From Pseudomonas fluorescens (lineage in GTDB: Bacteria > Pseudomonadota > Gammaproteobacteria > Pseudomonadales > Pseudomonadaceae), in contig NZ_CABVHJ010000021.1 of NCBI RefSeq assembly GCF_902497745.1, positions 62,001 to 126,000 on the forward strand: a DNA stretch of 64,000 nucleotides, given 5' to 3'. The notes under the pieces are model-generated. The model was given only the letters and a program-made list of their open reading frames with translations, had not been told where the DNA came from and did no database searches. A program made the position numbers and the translations under genes. This document shows positions 9,009-17,850 of this stretch, piece after piece; the stretch's first letter is position 1; every line of letters starts with the position of its first letter.

Positions 9009-9097
9009 TGTGGGAGCGAGCCTGCTCGCGAAAGCGGAATGTCGGCCGCTTATGTATTGACTGACACCCCGTCTTCGCGAGCAGGCTCGCTCCCACA
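9009..9097. repeat. REP doublet (REPIN)
   Basis: Inverted TGTGGGAGCGAGCCTGCTCGCGAA units flank a 40-base spacer between the LRR kinase start and the end of the ATPase gene. Confidence 0.9.
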
Positions 9098-9109
9098 TGA
9101 GCTGTGTGA

Positions 9110-10264
9110 TCAGTCGTTATCGTGTATCTCTTGCAATTGCCCCAACCGGCTGCGTGTGCGCGCCAGGTCTATGGCATGGCCGTCGAGGCTTTCACGCAAC
9201 GGCAGTCGACCGAGCAGCGTCAGGTGTTTGTCCTGGTCGTACAGCACGTCGATCAGGTTGATGAAGCGTTGTTGCGCAGCGATCGAGCATTCTCCCAGTT
9301 CCGGAAGATCATCAATGATCCAGCGGTCGAAACGTCGGCACAGCTCCAGATAATCCATGACCGCCGTTGGCTGTTCACACAGATCGTTGAAGGTAAAACC
9401 AACACGCCGCTCTTCACACAATCGAGCCTGAAACTGCCGGGTGCCGACGGATAACTGAATGGCTGGCGTATCAGCCGGCGGCAGCTCCAGAGCGGTGCGT
9501 TGCGCTGGCGTGGCCGGCCACACGTAATGCCCTTGAGTGAATATCTGCTGCGCAGAGTGGCGCGTGTGACTGCGGTAATCATGCGGGCCGCCAACTTCCA
9601 TCACTTGCATGTGCGCATTGATCAGCTCGATCACTGGTTTGAAACGGGCGTGATAGAGCGGATTGGGTAGCAGGCCTTCAGGCGCATAGTTGGAGGTCAC
9701 CAGCAGCAGAATCCGCCGTTTGAACAATGCCTTGAACAGTCGGGTGATGAGCATGGCATCGCCGATGTCATGCACATGAAATTCGTCGAAACACAGCACC
9801 CGGCAATCCTGCAGCAGTTCGTCGAGGGTCGATTCGAGAGCATCGTCCTGCGCGCGATGGCTGAACATGCCTTGATGCAATTGCGCGAAGAACTGATGGA
9901 AATGCAGGCGCCGTTTCTGGGTGATCGGCAGGGCCTGAAAGAAGCCGTCGAGCAGCCAGCTCTTGCCACGTCCGACGGCGCCGAACAGATACAGGCTCGG
10001 CGCGGTTCGGCTACTGGCGCCAATCAGCAGACTGGCCTGCTGCGCCATGCAATCGATGACGCGCTGCTGGCTATGGCTGAGGGTGTAGCCCTGAGCGCTG
10101 GCCTTGTCCCGGAAGTAATCGCGGATCGACTGGGCACTGGCGTCACGCCCGGCACTGGCCGGAAAACCTTTGCCGAGCCAGCGGCGCAACGCCGGCCAGC
10201 GCTGGATCAGTCGCGATCGTTTCGGCAGGTGGGCAGGCACTGTGGGCGTCTCCGTGTTCGTCAA
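9110..10264 (-). CDS. AFG1/ZapE-family ATPase, divergent paralogue
   Basis: A 384-residue P-loop ATPase. Walker A GAVGRGKS is at about 95-102 and Walker B VLCFDEFHVHD at about 156-166, followed by LLVTSNYAPEGL, the sensor-1 segment of the AFG1/ZapE family. ZapE binds FtsZ during division in enterobacteria. The sequence departs clearly from the usual ZapE wording, so a second, specialised paralogue is likely. The TTG at 10264 is chosen because GGGAGCGG precedes it and homology begins only after it; the open frame extends upstream to 10408 without family sequence. It is divergent from the pilus operon. Confidence 0.75.
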   Translation of the reverse strand: MTNTETPTVPAHLPKRSRLIQRWPALRRWLGKGFPASAGRDASAQSIRDYFRDKASAQGYTLSHSQQRVIDCMAQQASLLIGASSRTAPSLYLFGAVGRGKSWLLDGFFQALPITQKRRLHFHQFFAQLHQGMFSHRAQDDALESTLDELLQDCRVLCFDEFHVHDIGDAMLITRLFKALFKRRILLLVTSNYAPEGLLPNPLYHARFKPVIELINAHMQVMEVGGPHDYRSHTRHSAQQIFTQGHYVWPATPAQRTALELPPADTPAIQLSVGTRQFQARLCEERRVGFTFNDLCEQPTAVMDYLELCRRFDRWIIDDLPELGECSIAAQQRFINLIDVLYDQDKHLTLLGRLPLRESLDGHAIDLARTRSRLGQLQEIHDND

Positions 10265-10526
10265 AACCGCTCCCGGGAGCGCGGCGACACAGTGTAACCA
10301 GACGCCGGGTTGGCCAGCCACCACGGCGGATCGAGAGTGGGCGGTTATTGAACAAATTTGTCCGGCACGTACAGCTATTTTCAATGACTTGGCCCGACCA
10401 CTTGCCAACCTTTCGAAACATATCCCGGGCGATCCATGGATCCAATCGACTGGCGGAATCGTCGACCGTTGCTAACCTCAATCACAGAAACGACGTCGCA
10501 AGCGATCGCTGACAAGGAACGGCGCA

Positions 10527-11048
10527 GTGAATATACGGGTGGTCATGGGCCTGCTGGGGGTACTCGTTACGCCTGTTTATGCGGCAGATCTTCAGGTTGA
10601 AGTGCGCGTCGATGTGCAGCGCGGCTGCCAGTTGGTGGGCCAGCAGCGGCAGGCCGGCATCGAGCAACTGGGTGTGCTCGACTTCGGCAGCACCGCGCGC
10701 CTTGACGACCCGGCGGGGCCTTTGGCAGCGGCGCTGACCAATCAACGTCTGCCACGGCTGGAGTGCAACCCGGACACGCCGTACCAGATGCGCGTCGACG
10801 GCGGTCTGCACGGCGGTGTCGGGGAAGTCCGTTACATGGCGGGGGCGGCTGGCAGCAAGCCAATTCCGTACCGCTTGTATCAGGACGCGGCCAGGCGGGT
10901 GCCGCTGGTGGTGGATGTACCGGTCAGCGGGCGGGTGCCGGACAGCGGCACCGTGGAATTACCGTTGTACGCGCGGATCGAGCCGCTGGCCGAAGTGCCA
11001 CAGGTCAGCCGTTACTCGGATCTGGTCAAGGTGACGGTCACCTGGTGA
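10527..11048 (+). CDS. Spore coat U-domain pilus subunit 1 (Csu/CupE type)
   Basis: A 173-residue secreted protein with a short signal peptide (MNIRVVMGLLGVLVTPVYA, cut near residue 19) and a spore-coat-U fold (LGVLDFGS, then a conserved-Cys LECNPDTPYQMRVDGG and closing YSDLVKVTVTW). It starts at GTG, preceded by AAGGAA nine bases upstream. It opens a seven-gene archaic chaperone-usher operon. Such subunits polymerise by donor-strand exchange in the periplasm. Its place as first and most divergent subunit leaves open whether it is the major pilin or an adaptor. Confidence 0.82.
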   Translation: MNIRVVMGLLGVLVTPVYAADLQVEVRVDVQRGCQLVGQQRQAGIEQLGVLDFGSTARLDDPAGPLAAALTNQRLPRLECNPDTPYQMRVDGGLHGGVGEVRYMAGAAGSKPIPYRLYQDAARRVPLVVDVPVSGRVPDSGTVELPLYARIEPLAEVPQVSRYSDLVKVTVTW

Positions 11049-11147
11049 TCGTGGTTTCAAGGCAGCCGATGGACGCGGGTGCGCAAGGAAGGCGTTCGAT
11101 GATGAGCGCGGTGATCGAGTCAGCGTAAAGGAGCAGGGACGGGCGCA

Positions 11148-11681
11148 ATGACAGGTAAACACTGGATAGTGGTGGCAGCAGGTACGCTGGCCTTGCTCGC
11201 CGAAGACGCGCAAGCGGCGATGAGCGGGCAGATCAATGCGCGGCTGATCCTGATTGCCGGCTGCGAAGTCACCAACACCAGCACTCCCGCCAGCCCGGTC
11301 AGCGACCTCGGCACCCTCGATTTCGGCTTGCAAGGGCCCACCTGGAACGCGCCGATCAAGGCCAGTCTTGACGGCGGCAGCAGCGGCAAGCTCAACGTCG
11401 CCTGCAATCCGTCGGTCACTGGCTTCACCGTCACTATCGATGGCGGCACCCACGGTGACGGCAACACCCGGCGCCTGAGCAACGGTCGCCAGACCATTCC
11501 CTATCAGCTGTTCGTCGATCCCTCCGGCGCCCGGAGCTACAGCATCGGCCAGCAACACAATTTCGCTGTCACCAGCGCTGCGCAGATACCCATTCCGGTA
11601 TTTGGCTCGGTGGTGGCGAATACCCGCGCGGTGCCGGCAGGGGTCTATACCGACACCCTGACGGTGACGCTCGACTGGTAA
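11148..11681 (+). CDS. Spore coat U-domain pilus subunit 2 (possible major pilin)
   Basis: A 177-residue secreted SCPU protein. The signal peptide ends near AEDAQA; the mature start AMSGQINARLILIAGCEV and the end YTDTLTVTLDW match the CsuA/B pattern (polymerising strand, first Cys about residue 40, closing C-terminal strand). It lies 99 bases after subunit 1 on the same strand. The GQINARLILIAGC wording is closest to major pilins of Csu/CupE systems, so I favour it or the next gene as major pilin. Confidence 0.83.
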   Translation: MTGKHWIVVAAGTLALLAEDAQAAMSGQINARLILIAGCEVTNTSTPASPVSDLGTLDFGLQGPTWNAPIKASLDGGSSGKLNVACNPSVTGFTVTIDGGTHGDGNTRRLSNGRQTIPYQLFVDPSGARSYSIGQQHNFAVTSAAQIPIPVFGSVVANTRAVPAGVYTDTLTVTLDW

Positions 11682-11701
11682 CCCCGTAGAGGACGGACAC
11701 C

Positions 11702-12238
11702 ATGCGTATGTTTGCATCAAGGATAGGTTTGTCACTGCTCGGCCTGGCGCTGGTTTCCAGTGCCAACGCTGCCACCACGGTCACCGGCCAGATCACCTCC
11801 AGCCTGATTCTGATCAGCAGCTGCCAGGTCAACGGCGCCGGCGGTTCGACCGGTCTGAACTTCGGTGCGTTGAACTTCGGCACCGCCAACAGCCTGTTCA
11901 CCACCGCCACCGGGCAAGTGTTGGGCGGTGGCGGCGGAGCGCTGTCGATTCTCTGCTCCAGCGGCACCACGCCGACGGTCAAAGTGCGCGCCGGTGCCCA
12001 TGACGGAATGTCGCCGGGCGGCACGCGGGCGCTGTACGACGGCGTTGCCAATTACGTGCCGTACGACTTGTACACCGACGCCGGGCACTCGCAACTGCTG
12101 GCGATCGACGGGACGATCAACCTTGCCGCCAGCACTGGTGTCGCGCAGACGGTGAACATCTACGGTCAGGCGGTGGGCAAGGCCGGTTTACCGGCGGGGA
12201 CTTACACCGACACCGTCGCTGTTGAACTGACGTTCTGA
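11702..12238 (+). CDS. Spore coat U-domain pilus subunit 3 (CsuA/B-like)
   Basis: A 178-residue secreted SCPU protein with signal peptide MRMFASRIGLSLLGLALVSS and cut near ANA. The mature part TTVTGQITSSLILISSCQV parallels subunit 2, and YTDTVAVELTF closes the fold. It follows subunit 2 by 20 bases. The similarity of subunits 2 and 3 points to tandem duplication. Confidence 0.83.
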   Translation: MRMFASRIGLSLLGLALVSSANAATTVTGQITSSLILISSCQVNGAGGSTGLNFGALNFGTANSLFTTATGQVLGGGGGALSILCSSGTTPTVKVRAGAHDGMSPGGTRALYDGVANYVPYDLYTDAGHSQLLAIDGTINLAASTGVAQTVNIYGQAVGKAGLPAGTYTDTVAVELTF

Positions 12239-12242
12239 TGCC

Positions 12243-12743
12243 ATGCGCCGCCATGGCTGTGCCGCGCTGCTCCTGTTCTGTGCGGGGAGTGCGCCGCTGC
12301 CGCTGACCGCCGCGACCAGCCAGAGCTTTCAGGTCAGCGCCACGGTCACGGCGGGATGTCTGGTGGTGGGCGGGGTGTCGAACTATGGCGGGCTGAATTT
12401 CGGTTCACGTTCAGCGTTGGCCACCGGCACGGTGCAGGTCGCGCTGACGGGGGGTGTGCAATTGCAATGTACGCCGGGCGTGACCTTGAACATGAGCGTC
12501 GATGGCGGCCAGTACAACAACAGCGGCCGGCACATGCAGGTCAACAGCGGCAGTGCGCGGGTGGCCTATGCACTGTTTCGCGATGCGGCCTACAGCCAGA
12601 GCCTGGGCATTGGCCAGAGTGTGGCGGTGGCGTATAGCGATGCAAACAACATCAGCCTGCCGATCTACGGTCAGGTGCAATTGCCGGGCAATCAGCCTGG
12701 GGGGACATACAGCGACGTGTTGCAGGTGCAACTGTCGTGGTGA
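12243..12743 (+). CDS. Spore coat U-domain pilus subunit 4 (CsuB-like)
   Basis: A 166-residue secreted SCPU protein: signal peptide MRRHGCAALLLFCAGSAPLP, then SQSFQVSATVTAGCLVVGG and a final YSDVLQVQLSW. It begins four bases after the previous stop, without an obvious ribosome site, so translational coupling is likely. CsuB/CupE3-like minor subunits occupy this place, just before the chaperone gene. Confidence 0.82.
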   Translation: MRRHGCAALLLFCAGSAPLPLTAATSQSFQVSATVTAGCLVVGGVSNYGGLNFGSRSALATGTVQVALTGGVQLQCTPGVTLNMSVDGGQYNNSGRHMQVNSGSARVAYALFRDAAYSQSLGIGQSVAVAYSDANNISLPIYGQVQLPGNQPGGTYSDVLQVQLSW

Positions 12744-12777
12744 GGCGAAGTCAGGATTGCCGACAAGGAGCAGGTTT

Positions 12778-13566
12778 ATGCAGTGTTACACGTCAGGGCG
12801 TTCGCTTGGGATTTGCGCGATAGCAGCCTTGCTCATGCTGGGGATGAGTTCTGTAAACGCTGCAAGTTCGGTGCTGATCTGGCCGATCGATCCGGTGCTG
12901 GAGGCCGATCAACAGGCCAGTGCGCTGTGGCTGGAGAACCGCGGCAGCGAAACCGCCAATCTGCAGATCCGCGTATTTGGCTGGAGCCAGAGTGGTTTCG
13001 CCGAACAGTACCAGAATCAGCGCGACGTGATCGGCAGCCCGCCAGTGGCGAAGATCGAACCGGGGCAGAAACAATTGGTGCGTCTGACCCGGACCAAAGA
13101 GGTGCCGCCGGGGCAGGAACTGGCCTACCGCATCATCATCGATGAAATTCCTTCCGCACAACCAGCGAGCGCTGACGGTGGCAAAACCGCTGCGGCGATC
13201 CGTTTCCAGATGCGTTACTCGGTGCCGCTGTTTGCCTATGGCGCCGGGCTGTGGAGCAAAGAAGACAGCACCCGCGCGCGCGACCCCAAAGGTGTCGGCC
13301 TGCCGCAGTTGAGCTGGCGCACGGTGGCGGTGGACGGCAAGCCTTATGTCGAAGTACGCAATCAGGGCGCGGTGCATGCGCGGTTGACCGACGTGGCAAT
13401 CAAACAGGCCGGGCAGAGCAAACCGTTGGCCGAAGGGCTGTTGGGTTACGTGCTGCCGGGCGCGGTGATGCGCTGGCCGGCACCGACGCCGCTGACCAAT
13501 GATTCGGCGTTGCAGGTACGAGTAAATGGCGCGGCACAGGTGCAGAACATCCCGCCCGCCAAGTGA
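12778..13566 (+). CDS. Periplasmic pilus chaperone (CsuC/CupE4-like)
   Basis: A 262-residue PapD-like chaperone with signal peptide ending near SSVNA. The fold shows VLIWPIDPVLEADQQASALWLENRG (G1-type donor region and subunit-binding start), then VRLTRTKEVPPGQELAYRIIIDEIP, the F1-G1 segment of FGL-type/archaic chaperones. ATG 12778 follows AAGGAG by eight bases. It would cap pilin subunits in the periplasm and deliver them to the usher encoded next. Confidence 0.88.
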   Translation: MQCYTSGRSLGICAIAALLMLGMSSVNAASSVLIWPIDPVLEADQQASALWLENRGSETANLQIRVFGWSQSGFAEQYQNQRDVIGSPPVAKIEPGQKQLVRLTRTKEVPPGQELAYRIIIDEIPSAQPASADGGKTAAAIRFQMRYSVPLFAYGAGLWSKEDSTRARDPKGVGLPQLSWRTVAVDGKPYVEVRNQGAVHARLTDVAIKQAGQSKPLAEGLLGYVLPGAVMRWPAPTPLTNDSALQVRVNGAAQVQNIPPAK

Positions 13567-13609
13567 GTGAGTCGTAGCGCGGGCATCTGGCGGCGGCTAA
13601 AGCGGTATC

Positions 13610-13627
13610 AGGAGGATTCAGTCCATT
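13610..13627 (+). promoter_or_regulatory. Strong ribosome site placed before an in-frame ATT
   Basis: AGGAGG at 13610-13615 is nine bases before ATT (13625-13627), which is in frame with and 21 bases upstream of the usher ATG at 13646. The ATG itself has no good ribosome site. Confidence 0.4.
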
Positions 13628-13645
13628 GACGGACGTAAAACGCGT

Positions 13646-16003
13646 ATGAACCCAGGACGGGTTCGCCGTATTCAGCGTCCGTTGTGGCTCATCACCGGCG
13701 CGTGTTGCCTGATGTTCATTCAACCATCCGGGGCCGGCGATCTGCCGCCGCCGCCCAGCGGCATGGAGGCCGTGAGTGATGCACAGTTGTTTCTGGAACT
13801 GGTGGTCAACCAGATGAATACCGGACGCGTCGTGGCAGTGCAGCAGCGCGACGGGCGCTTGTTTGTACCGGCGACGGCGTTGCGCGAAACCGGCATGAAG
13901 CTGCCCGACAACCTCGCCGTTGAAGTCGATCTCGACAGCCTGCCGGGGCTGCACAGCGACTATGACAGTGTCGGTCAGCGCCTGCTGCTGGACGTTCCGC
14001 CGGACTGGCTGCCGGAACAGTTCATCGGTAATCGCCAGGCTTACCCGCGCACTCCGGCGCTGAGCAGTTTCGGCGCGCTGTTCAACTATGACCTGTACCT
14101 CAACGACACCGACGATGCCGGCACCTATCTGGCGGCGTGGAACGAAGTGCGGCTGTTTGACAGTTGGGGCACGTTGTCCAACACCGGGCAATACCGGCGC
14201 ACCTTGTCCGGTGATTCACTCAACACGCTGGACAACGGCTACCTGCGTTACGACACCACCTGGCGTTACTCCGATGACGAGCGAATGCTCACCTACGAGG
14301 CCGGTGACGTGATCAGCGGTGCGTTGCCGTGGAGCAGTTCGGTGCGTTTGGGCGGCGTGCAGTTTTCTCGGGATTTTGCGGTGCGCCCGGATCTGGTGAC
14401 TTATCCGTTGCCGCAATTTGCCGGTGAAGCGGCGGTGCCGTCCTCGGTGGATCTGTTCATCAATGGCTACAAGTCCAGCAGCGCAGATTTGCAACCCGGG
14501 CCCTACACGCTGACCAACATTCCGTTCATCAACGGCGCGGGCGAAGCGGTGGTGGTGACCACCGACGCATTGGGCCGGCAGGTGTCGACCACGGTGCCGT
14601 TCTATGTCACCAGCACCTTGCTGCAAAAAGGCTTGAGCGATTTTTCCGTGGCCGCCGGTACGTTGCGCCGCGACTACGGCTTGAAGGATTTCAACTATGG
14701 CCCGGGTGTCACGTCCGGCAGCTTGCGTTATGGCGTCAGCGACGGTTTTACCCTGGAAAGCCATGCCGAAGCAGCCGACTCGCTGACCCTCGGTGGCCTC
14801 GGTGGCAACCTGCAACTGGGCAATTTTGGCGTGCTTAACAGTGCGTTGAGCCAGAGCCGTTTCGACGGCGAGGGCGGTCAACAAATCAGTTTGGGCTATC
14901 AGTACAGCAACCAGCGTTTCAGCTTTTCCTACCAACGCCTGCAACGCCACGATCAATACGCCGACCTGACCGTGGTCGACAGCCCTTACATCAGCCTGAG
15001 CCGGCGCAGCGAACAGGCGACCCTGAGCCTCAACCTCGACCGCTGGGGCAGCCTCGGCGCGGGTTATTTCGATGTGCGCGCGGCGGACGATTCACGCACG
15101 CGTCTGCTCAACCTGAGCTGGAGCAAGCCGCTGTGGCGCAACAGCAGTTTCTACCTCTCGGCCAACCGCGAGATCGGCGACAGCAACTGGGCCGTGCAGG
15201 CGCAACTGGTGGTTCCGTTCGATTTGCGCGGCAGTCTGGCGATCAGCACCGAACGCAGTAAAACCGGACAGAGCCAGCAGCGGGTCAACTACAGTCGTGC
15301 GGTGCCGACTGAGGGCGGCGTAGGTTTCAATCTGGGTTACGCCAAGGGTGACGGCGCCGATTATCGTCAGGCTGACGTGACCTGGCGCCTGCAATCGGTG
15401 CAGTTGCAGGCCGGGGTCTACGGCACTTCCGACGCCGAAACCCGTTGGGCCGACGCCAGTGGTTCGCTGGTGTGGATGGATCGCCAAGTGTTCGCCGCCA
15501 ACCGTATCGACGACGCTTTTGTGGTGGTCAGCACCGATGGTTTTGCCGACATTCCGGTGCGCTACGAAAATCAGCAGGTCGGCCAGACCGACAAGAACGG
15601 TCATTTGCTGGTGCCGTGGAGCAGCGCGTATTACCGCGGCAAGTATGAAATCGATCCACTGAATCTGCCGGCCAACGTGCGCAGCCCCAACGTCGAACAG
15701 CGCATTGCCGTGCGCCGAGGCAGCGGTTATCTGCTGGAGTTTCCGCTGAGCCGGGTGATCGCCGCGAGCATCGTGCTGGTCGATGCGCAGCAGCGAGAGT
15801 TGCCGCTGGGCGCGGGCGTGCTGCATGAGCAGAGCGGCACGCGGACGGTGGTCGGTTGGGATGGGCTGGTCTATCTGGAAAACCTGCAGGCGCAGAACTC
15901 GCTGCTGGTCACACTGGGCGATGGCAAGACCTGTCGGGCACAGTTCAGCGTCGACCTGAATCAGGATCAGGTGCCGTTGCTCGGGCCGTTGGTGTGTCAA
16001 TGA
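13646..16003 (+). CDS. Outer-membrane usher (CsuD/CupE5-like)
   Basis: A 785-residue usher that exports pilus subunits across the outer membrane. After a signal-like hydrophobic segment (WLITGACCLMFIQPSGAG) come the N-terminal periplasmic domain, a long beta-barrel/plug region (SSVDLFINGYKSSSADLQPGPYTLTNIPF at about 270-300, a plug-domain signature) and C-terminal Ig-like domains ending PLLGPLVCQ. The ATG 13646 start is conservative; an ATT seven codons upstream has the better ribosome site. It overlaps the tip-protein gene by four bases (ATGA). Confidence 0.9.
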   Translation: MNPGRVRRIQRPLWLITGACCLMFIQPSGAGDLPPPPSGMEAVSDAQLFLELVVNQMNTGRVVAVQQRDGRLFVPATALRETGMKLPDNLAVEVDLDSLPGLHSDYDSVGQRLLLDVPPDWLPEQFIGNRQAYPRTPALSSFGALFNYDLYLNDTDDAGTYLAAWNEVRLFDSWGTLSNTGQYRRTLSGDSLNTLDNGYLRYDTTWRYSDDERMLTYEAGDVISGALPWSSSVRLGGVQFSRDFAVRPDLVTYPLPQFAGEAAVPSSVDLFINGYKSSSADLQPGPYTLTNIPFINGAGEAVVVTTDALGRQVSTTVPFYVTSTLLQKGLSDFSVAAGTLRRDYGLKDFNYGPGVTSGSLRYGVSDGFTLESHAEAADSLTLGGLGGNLQLGNFGVLNSALSQSRFDGEGGQQISLGYQYSNQRFSFSYQRLQRHDQYADLTVVDSPYISLSRRSEQATLSLNLDRWGSLGAGYFDVRAADDSRTRLLNLSWSKPLWRNSSFYLSANREIGDSNWAVQAQLVVPFDLRGSLAISTERSKTGQSQQRVNYSRAVPTEGGVGFNLGYAKGDGADYRQADVTWRLQSVQLQAGVYGTSDAETRWADASGSLVWMDRQVFAANRIDDAFVVVSTDGFADIPVRYENQQVGQTDKNGHLLVPWSSAYYRGKYEIDPLNLPANVRSPNVEQRIAVRRGSGYLLEFPLSRVIAASIVLVDAQQRELPLGAGVLHEQSGTRTVVGWDGLVYLENLQAQNSLLVTLGDGKTCRAQFSVDLNQDQVPLLGPLVCQ

Positions 16004-16971
16004 TGTTCAGGCGATGGCTATTGGCGCTGGCGCTGATGTTGCCGGGGGCGGTGCAGGCCGCGTGTTCGGTGGTCAGCACCACGCCGGCGGCGTTCGGTAC
16101 GCTCAGTTCGATTGCCGTGCGCACGACTTCGCAGCCCAGTTCCACATTGAATGCGGGTTTGAGTTGCACCGGTTCGCTGCTGTCCCTGCTGACCAGTAAC
16201 GACCACTTCTGGGGCACTGTGTCTTCGACTCAAGGGGGGCTGGTCGGGCCGACCGGCGATGTCATCAACTACACGATTTACGCCAACAACAGCACCAGCT
16301 ACCCGCTGACCCGCGGCACGGCCTATGACTTTGCGCGCAACGGGATCATCGATGCCCTTGGCCTGCTCAACGGTACGACGCCGAAAACGGTGCCGCTCTA
16401 CCTCGGTACAACCATTGGCAGCAACGTTGCCGCCGGGGTGTACACCGAGACGCTGAGCATTTTCTGGAACTGGAATTACTGCTCGGGAATCGGCATTGGT
16501 GCTATCTGCCTCGGGCGCGATATCGCCAACGGCACGACCTCGCTGACGGTGAATCTGACGGTGTCCAATGACTGCACGATTACTGCGCCGAACATCGCGT
16601 TCGGCAGCGCGCCGGTGGTCAGCGCGTTCACCCCGGTGACCGGGCAGACCATCAATCTGGCGTGCACCAAGGGCAGTGCTTACACCGTGGGATTGAGCGA
16701 CGGGCAGAACGCGGTGAGTGTCGGCGGCCGGCGACGGATGATTTCCGGGAGCAATTATCTGACCTACGACATTTTCAAAAGCGCCGGTACTACGCGCTGG
16801 GGCAGTGTCGGCGCGGCGAGGCGGGCGAGTACCGATGCCGAGGTCAATCCGGGAAACGGCTTGGGCACGGGCAGCCAGATCTTCAACTACAACGCGAAGA
16901 TCTACACCGACCAGGCCACGCCACCGGCGGGCACTTATCTGGATAATGTAGTTTTGGACGTAGGTTTCTGA
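16000..16971 (+). CDS. Two-domain pilus tip adhesin (CsuE/CupE6-like)
   Basis: A 323-residue secreted protein (signal peptide cut near AVQA) with two spore-coat-U domains: residues about 20-185 and 190-323. The second begins VSNDCTITAPNIAFGSAPVV and ends YLDNVVLDVGF, the donor-strand-accepting pilin domain; the first is the tip, adhesive domain. This two-domain build is typical of CsuE, whose exposed hydrophobic loops bind abiotic surfaces. It is last in the operon and overlaps the usher by ATGA. Confidence 0.85.
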   Translation: MMFRRWLLALALMLPGAVQAACSVVSTTPAAFGTLSSIAVRTTSQPSSTLNAGLSCTGSLLSLLTSNDHFWGTVSSTQGGLVGPTGDVINYTIYANNSTSYPLTRGTAYDFARNGIIDALGLLNGTTPKTVPLYLGTTIGSNVAAGVYTETLSIFWNWNYCSGIGIGAICLGRDIANGTTSLTVNLTVSNDCTITAPNIAFGSAPVVSAFTPVTGQTINLACTKGSAYTVGLSDGQNAVSVGGRRRMISGSNYLTYDIFKSAGTTRWGSVGAARRASTDAEVNPGNGLGTGSQIFNYNAKIYTDQATPPAGTYLDNVVLDVGF

Positions 16972-16986
16972 GCTGACACGATCCTT

Positions 16987-17078
16987 TGTAGGAGCTGTCG
17001 AGTGAAACGAGGCTGCGATCTTTTGATCTTGCCCTTAAGAACAAGATCAAAAGATCGCAGCGTGCCGCAGCTCCTACA
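16987..17078. repeat. Second REP family doublet (TGTAGGAGCTG type)
   Basis: Inverted arms TGTAGGAGCTG...GGCTGCGATCTTTTGATC and reverse lie between the convergent ends of the pilus operon and the anti-sigma gene. The core differs from the main REP family of this window. Confidence 0.85.
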
Positions 17079-17094
17079 TAGAACAGTGGTGTTT

Positions 17095-17850
17095 TCAGAA
17101 TTGCAGCGATTGCTTGAGCTGTTGCGCCGCCGGCGTATCAACCGGGCTGACCATGGCGTAGTTGTACCCGCCGCCCGACCAGTACTCGGCCTGCAAGTCT
17201 CCGTCACTGCGGCGCCCGCGCGGCAAAAAGGTGTTCTTCGGTCCCGGCGGGCGCACGTAGAAACTCACCTTGTGCCCGCTGCCATCCTCATACATGACCA
17301 TCGCCGCCGGGCCTTCGTCAGTGCTGAGCAGGCGTCCGCTGACCGGTTCGAACCCGGCCGCTTTCAGATCGGGCAAGCGACTGGCTTTGGTGAAGTAGCG
17401 GTCGAGCCAGCGTTGCATGTCGCCGTCATTGTCGACCTTGTAATCGGCCGGCAGCATGTCTTGCTGGGCGATCAAGCGATAGGCTTGCAAGGCGTCGGTC
17501 ATCGGTAACATGGATGGGCGCACGAGAGTCATTTCGCGAGCCTGCCAGCCACTGAAGCCACCGATGCTCACTGCAATCAGCAACACCGCGGCGCTGGCCA
17601 GATGACGCCGTGAATGACGCTGGCGGCGCTGGCGAATCATGGCAGGGTCAAGGGCCGGATTGGCCGGTTGCTGCAACGCGCCGCTGAGTGCTGCGCGCAA
17701 TTGCTGGGCATCCTGTTGCCAGGCGCGAACCTGCGCCGCTTCGTCCGGATGGCTGGCCAGCCAGGTCTCCAGTACACGCCGATCGGCATCGCTGAGCTGG
17801 TGGTCGACATAGGCGTGCAGGTCACGCTCGTTGGGAGGCAGGCTGATCAT
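17095..17850 (-). CDS. Transmembrane anti-sigma factor
   Basis: A 251-residue protein with a cytoplasmic N-terminal anti-sigma domain (about 1-80, DLHAYVDHQLSDADRRVLETWL), one transmembrane helix at about 85-103 (LASAAVLLIAVSIGGFSGW) and a periplasmic remainder. It overlaps the sigma gene by four bases, the classic cognate pair. The zinc-binding HxxxCxxC motif of many anti-sigma factors is absent: there is no cysteine at all in the N-terminal domain, so a thiol switch of the RsrA kind is unlikely. Signal release probably involves the periplasmic part (inference). Confidence 0.88.
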   Translation of the reverse strand: MISLPPNERDLHAYVDHQLSDADRRVLETWLASHPDEAAQVRAWQQDAQQLRAALSGALQQPANPALDPAMIRQRRQRHSRRHLASAAVLLIAVSIGGFSGWQAREMTLVRPSMLPMTDALQAYRLIAQQDMLPADYKVDNDGDMQRWLDRYFTKASRLPDLKAAGFEPVSGRLLSTDEGPAAMVMYEDGSGHKVSFYVRPPGPKNTFLPRGRRSDGDLQAEYWSGGGYNYAMVSPVDTPAAQQLKQSLQF

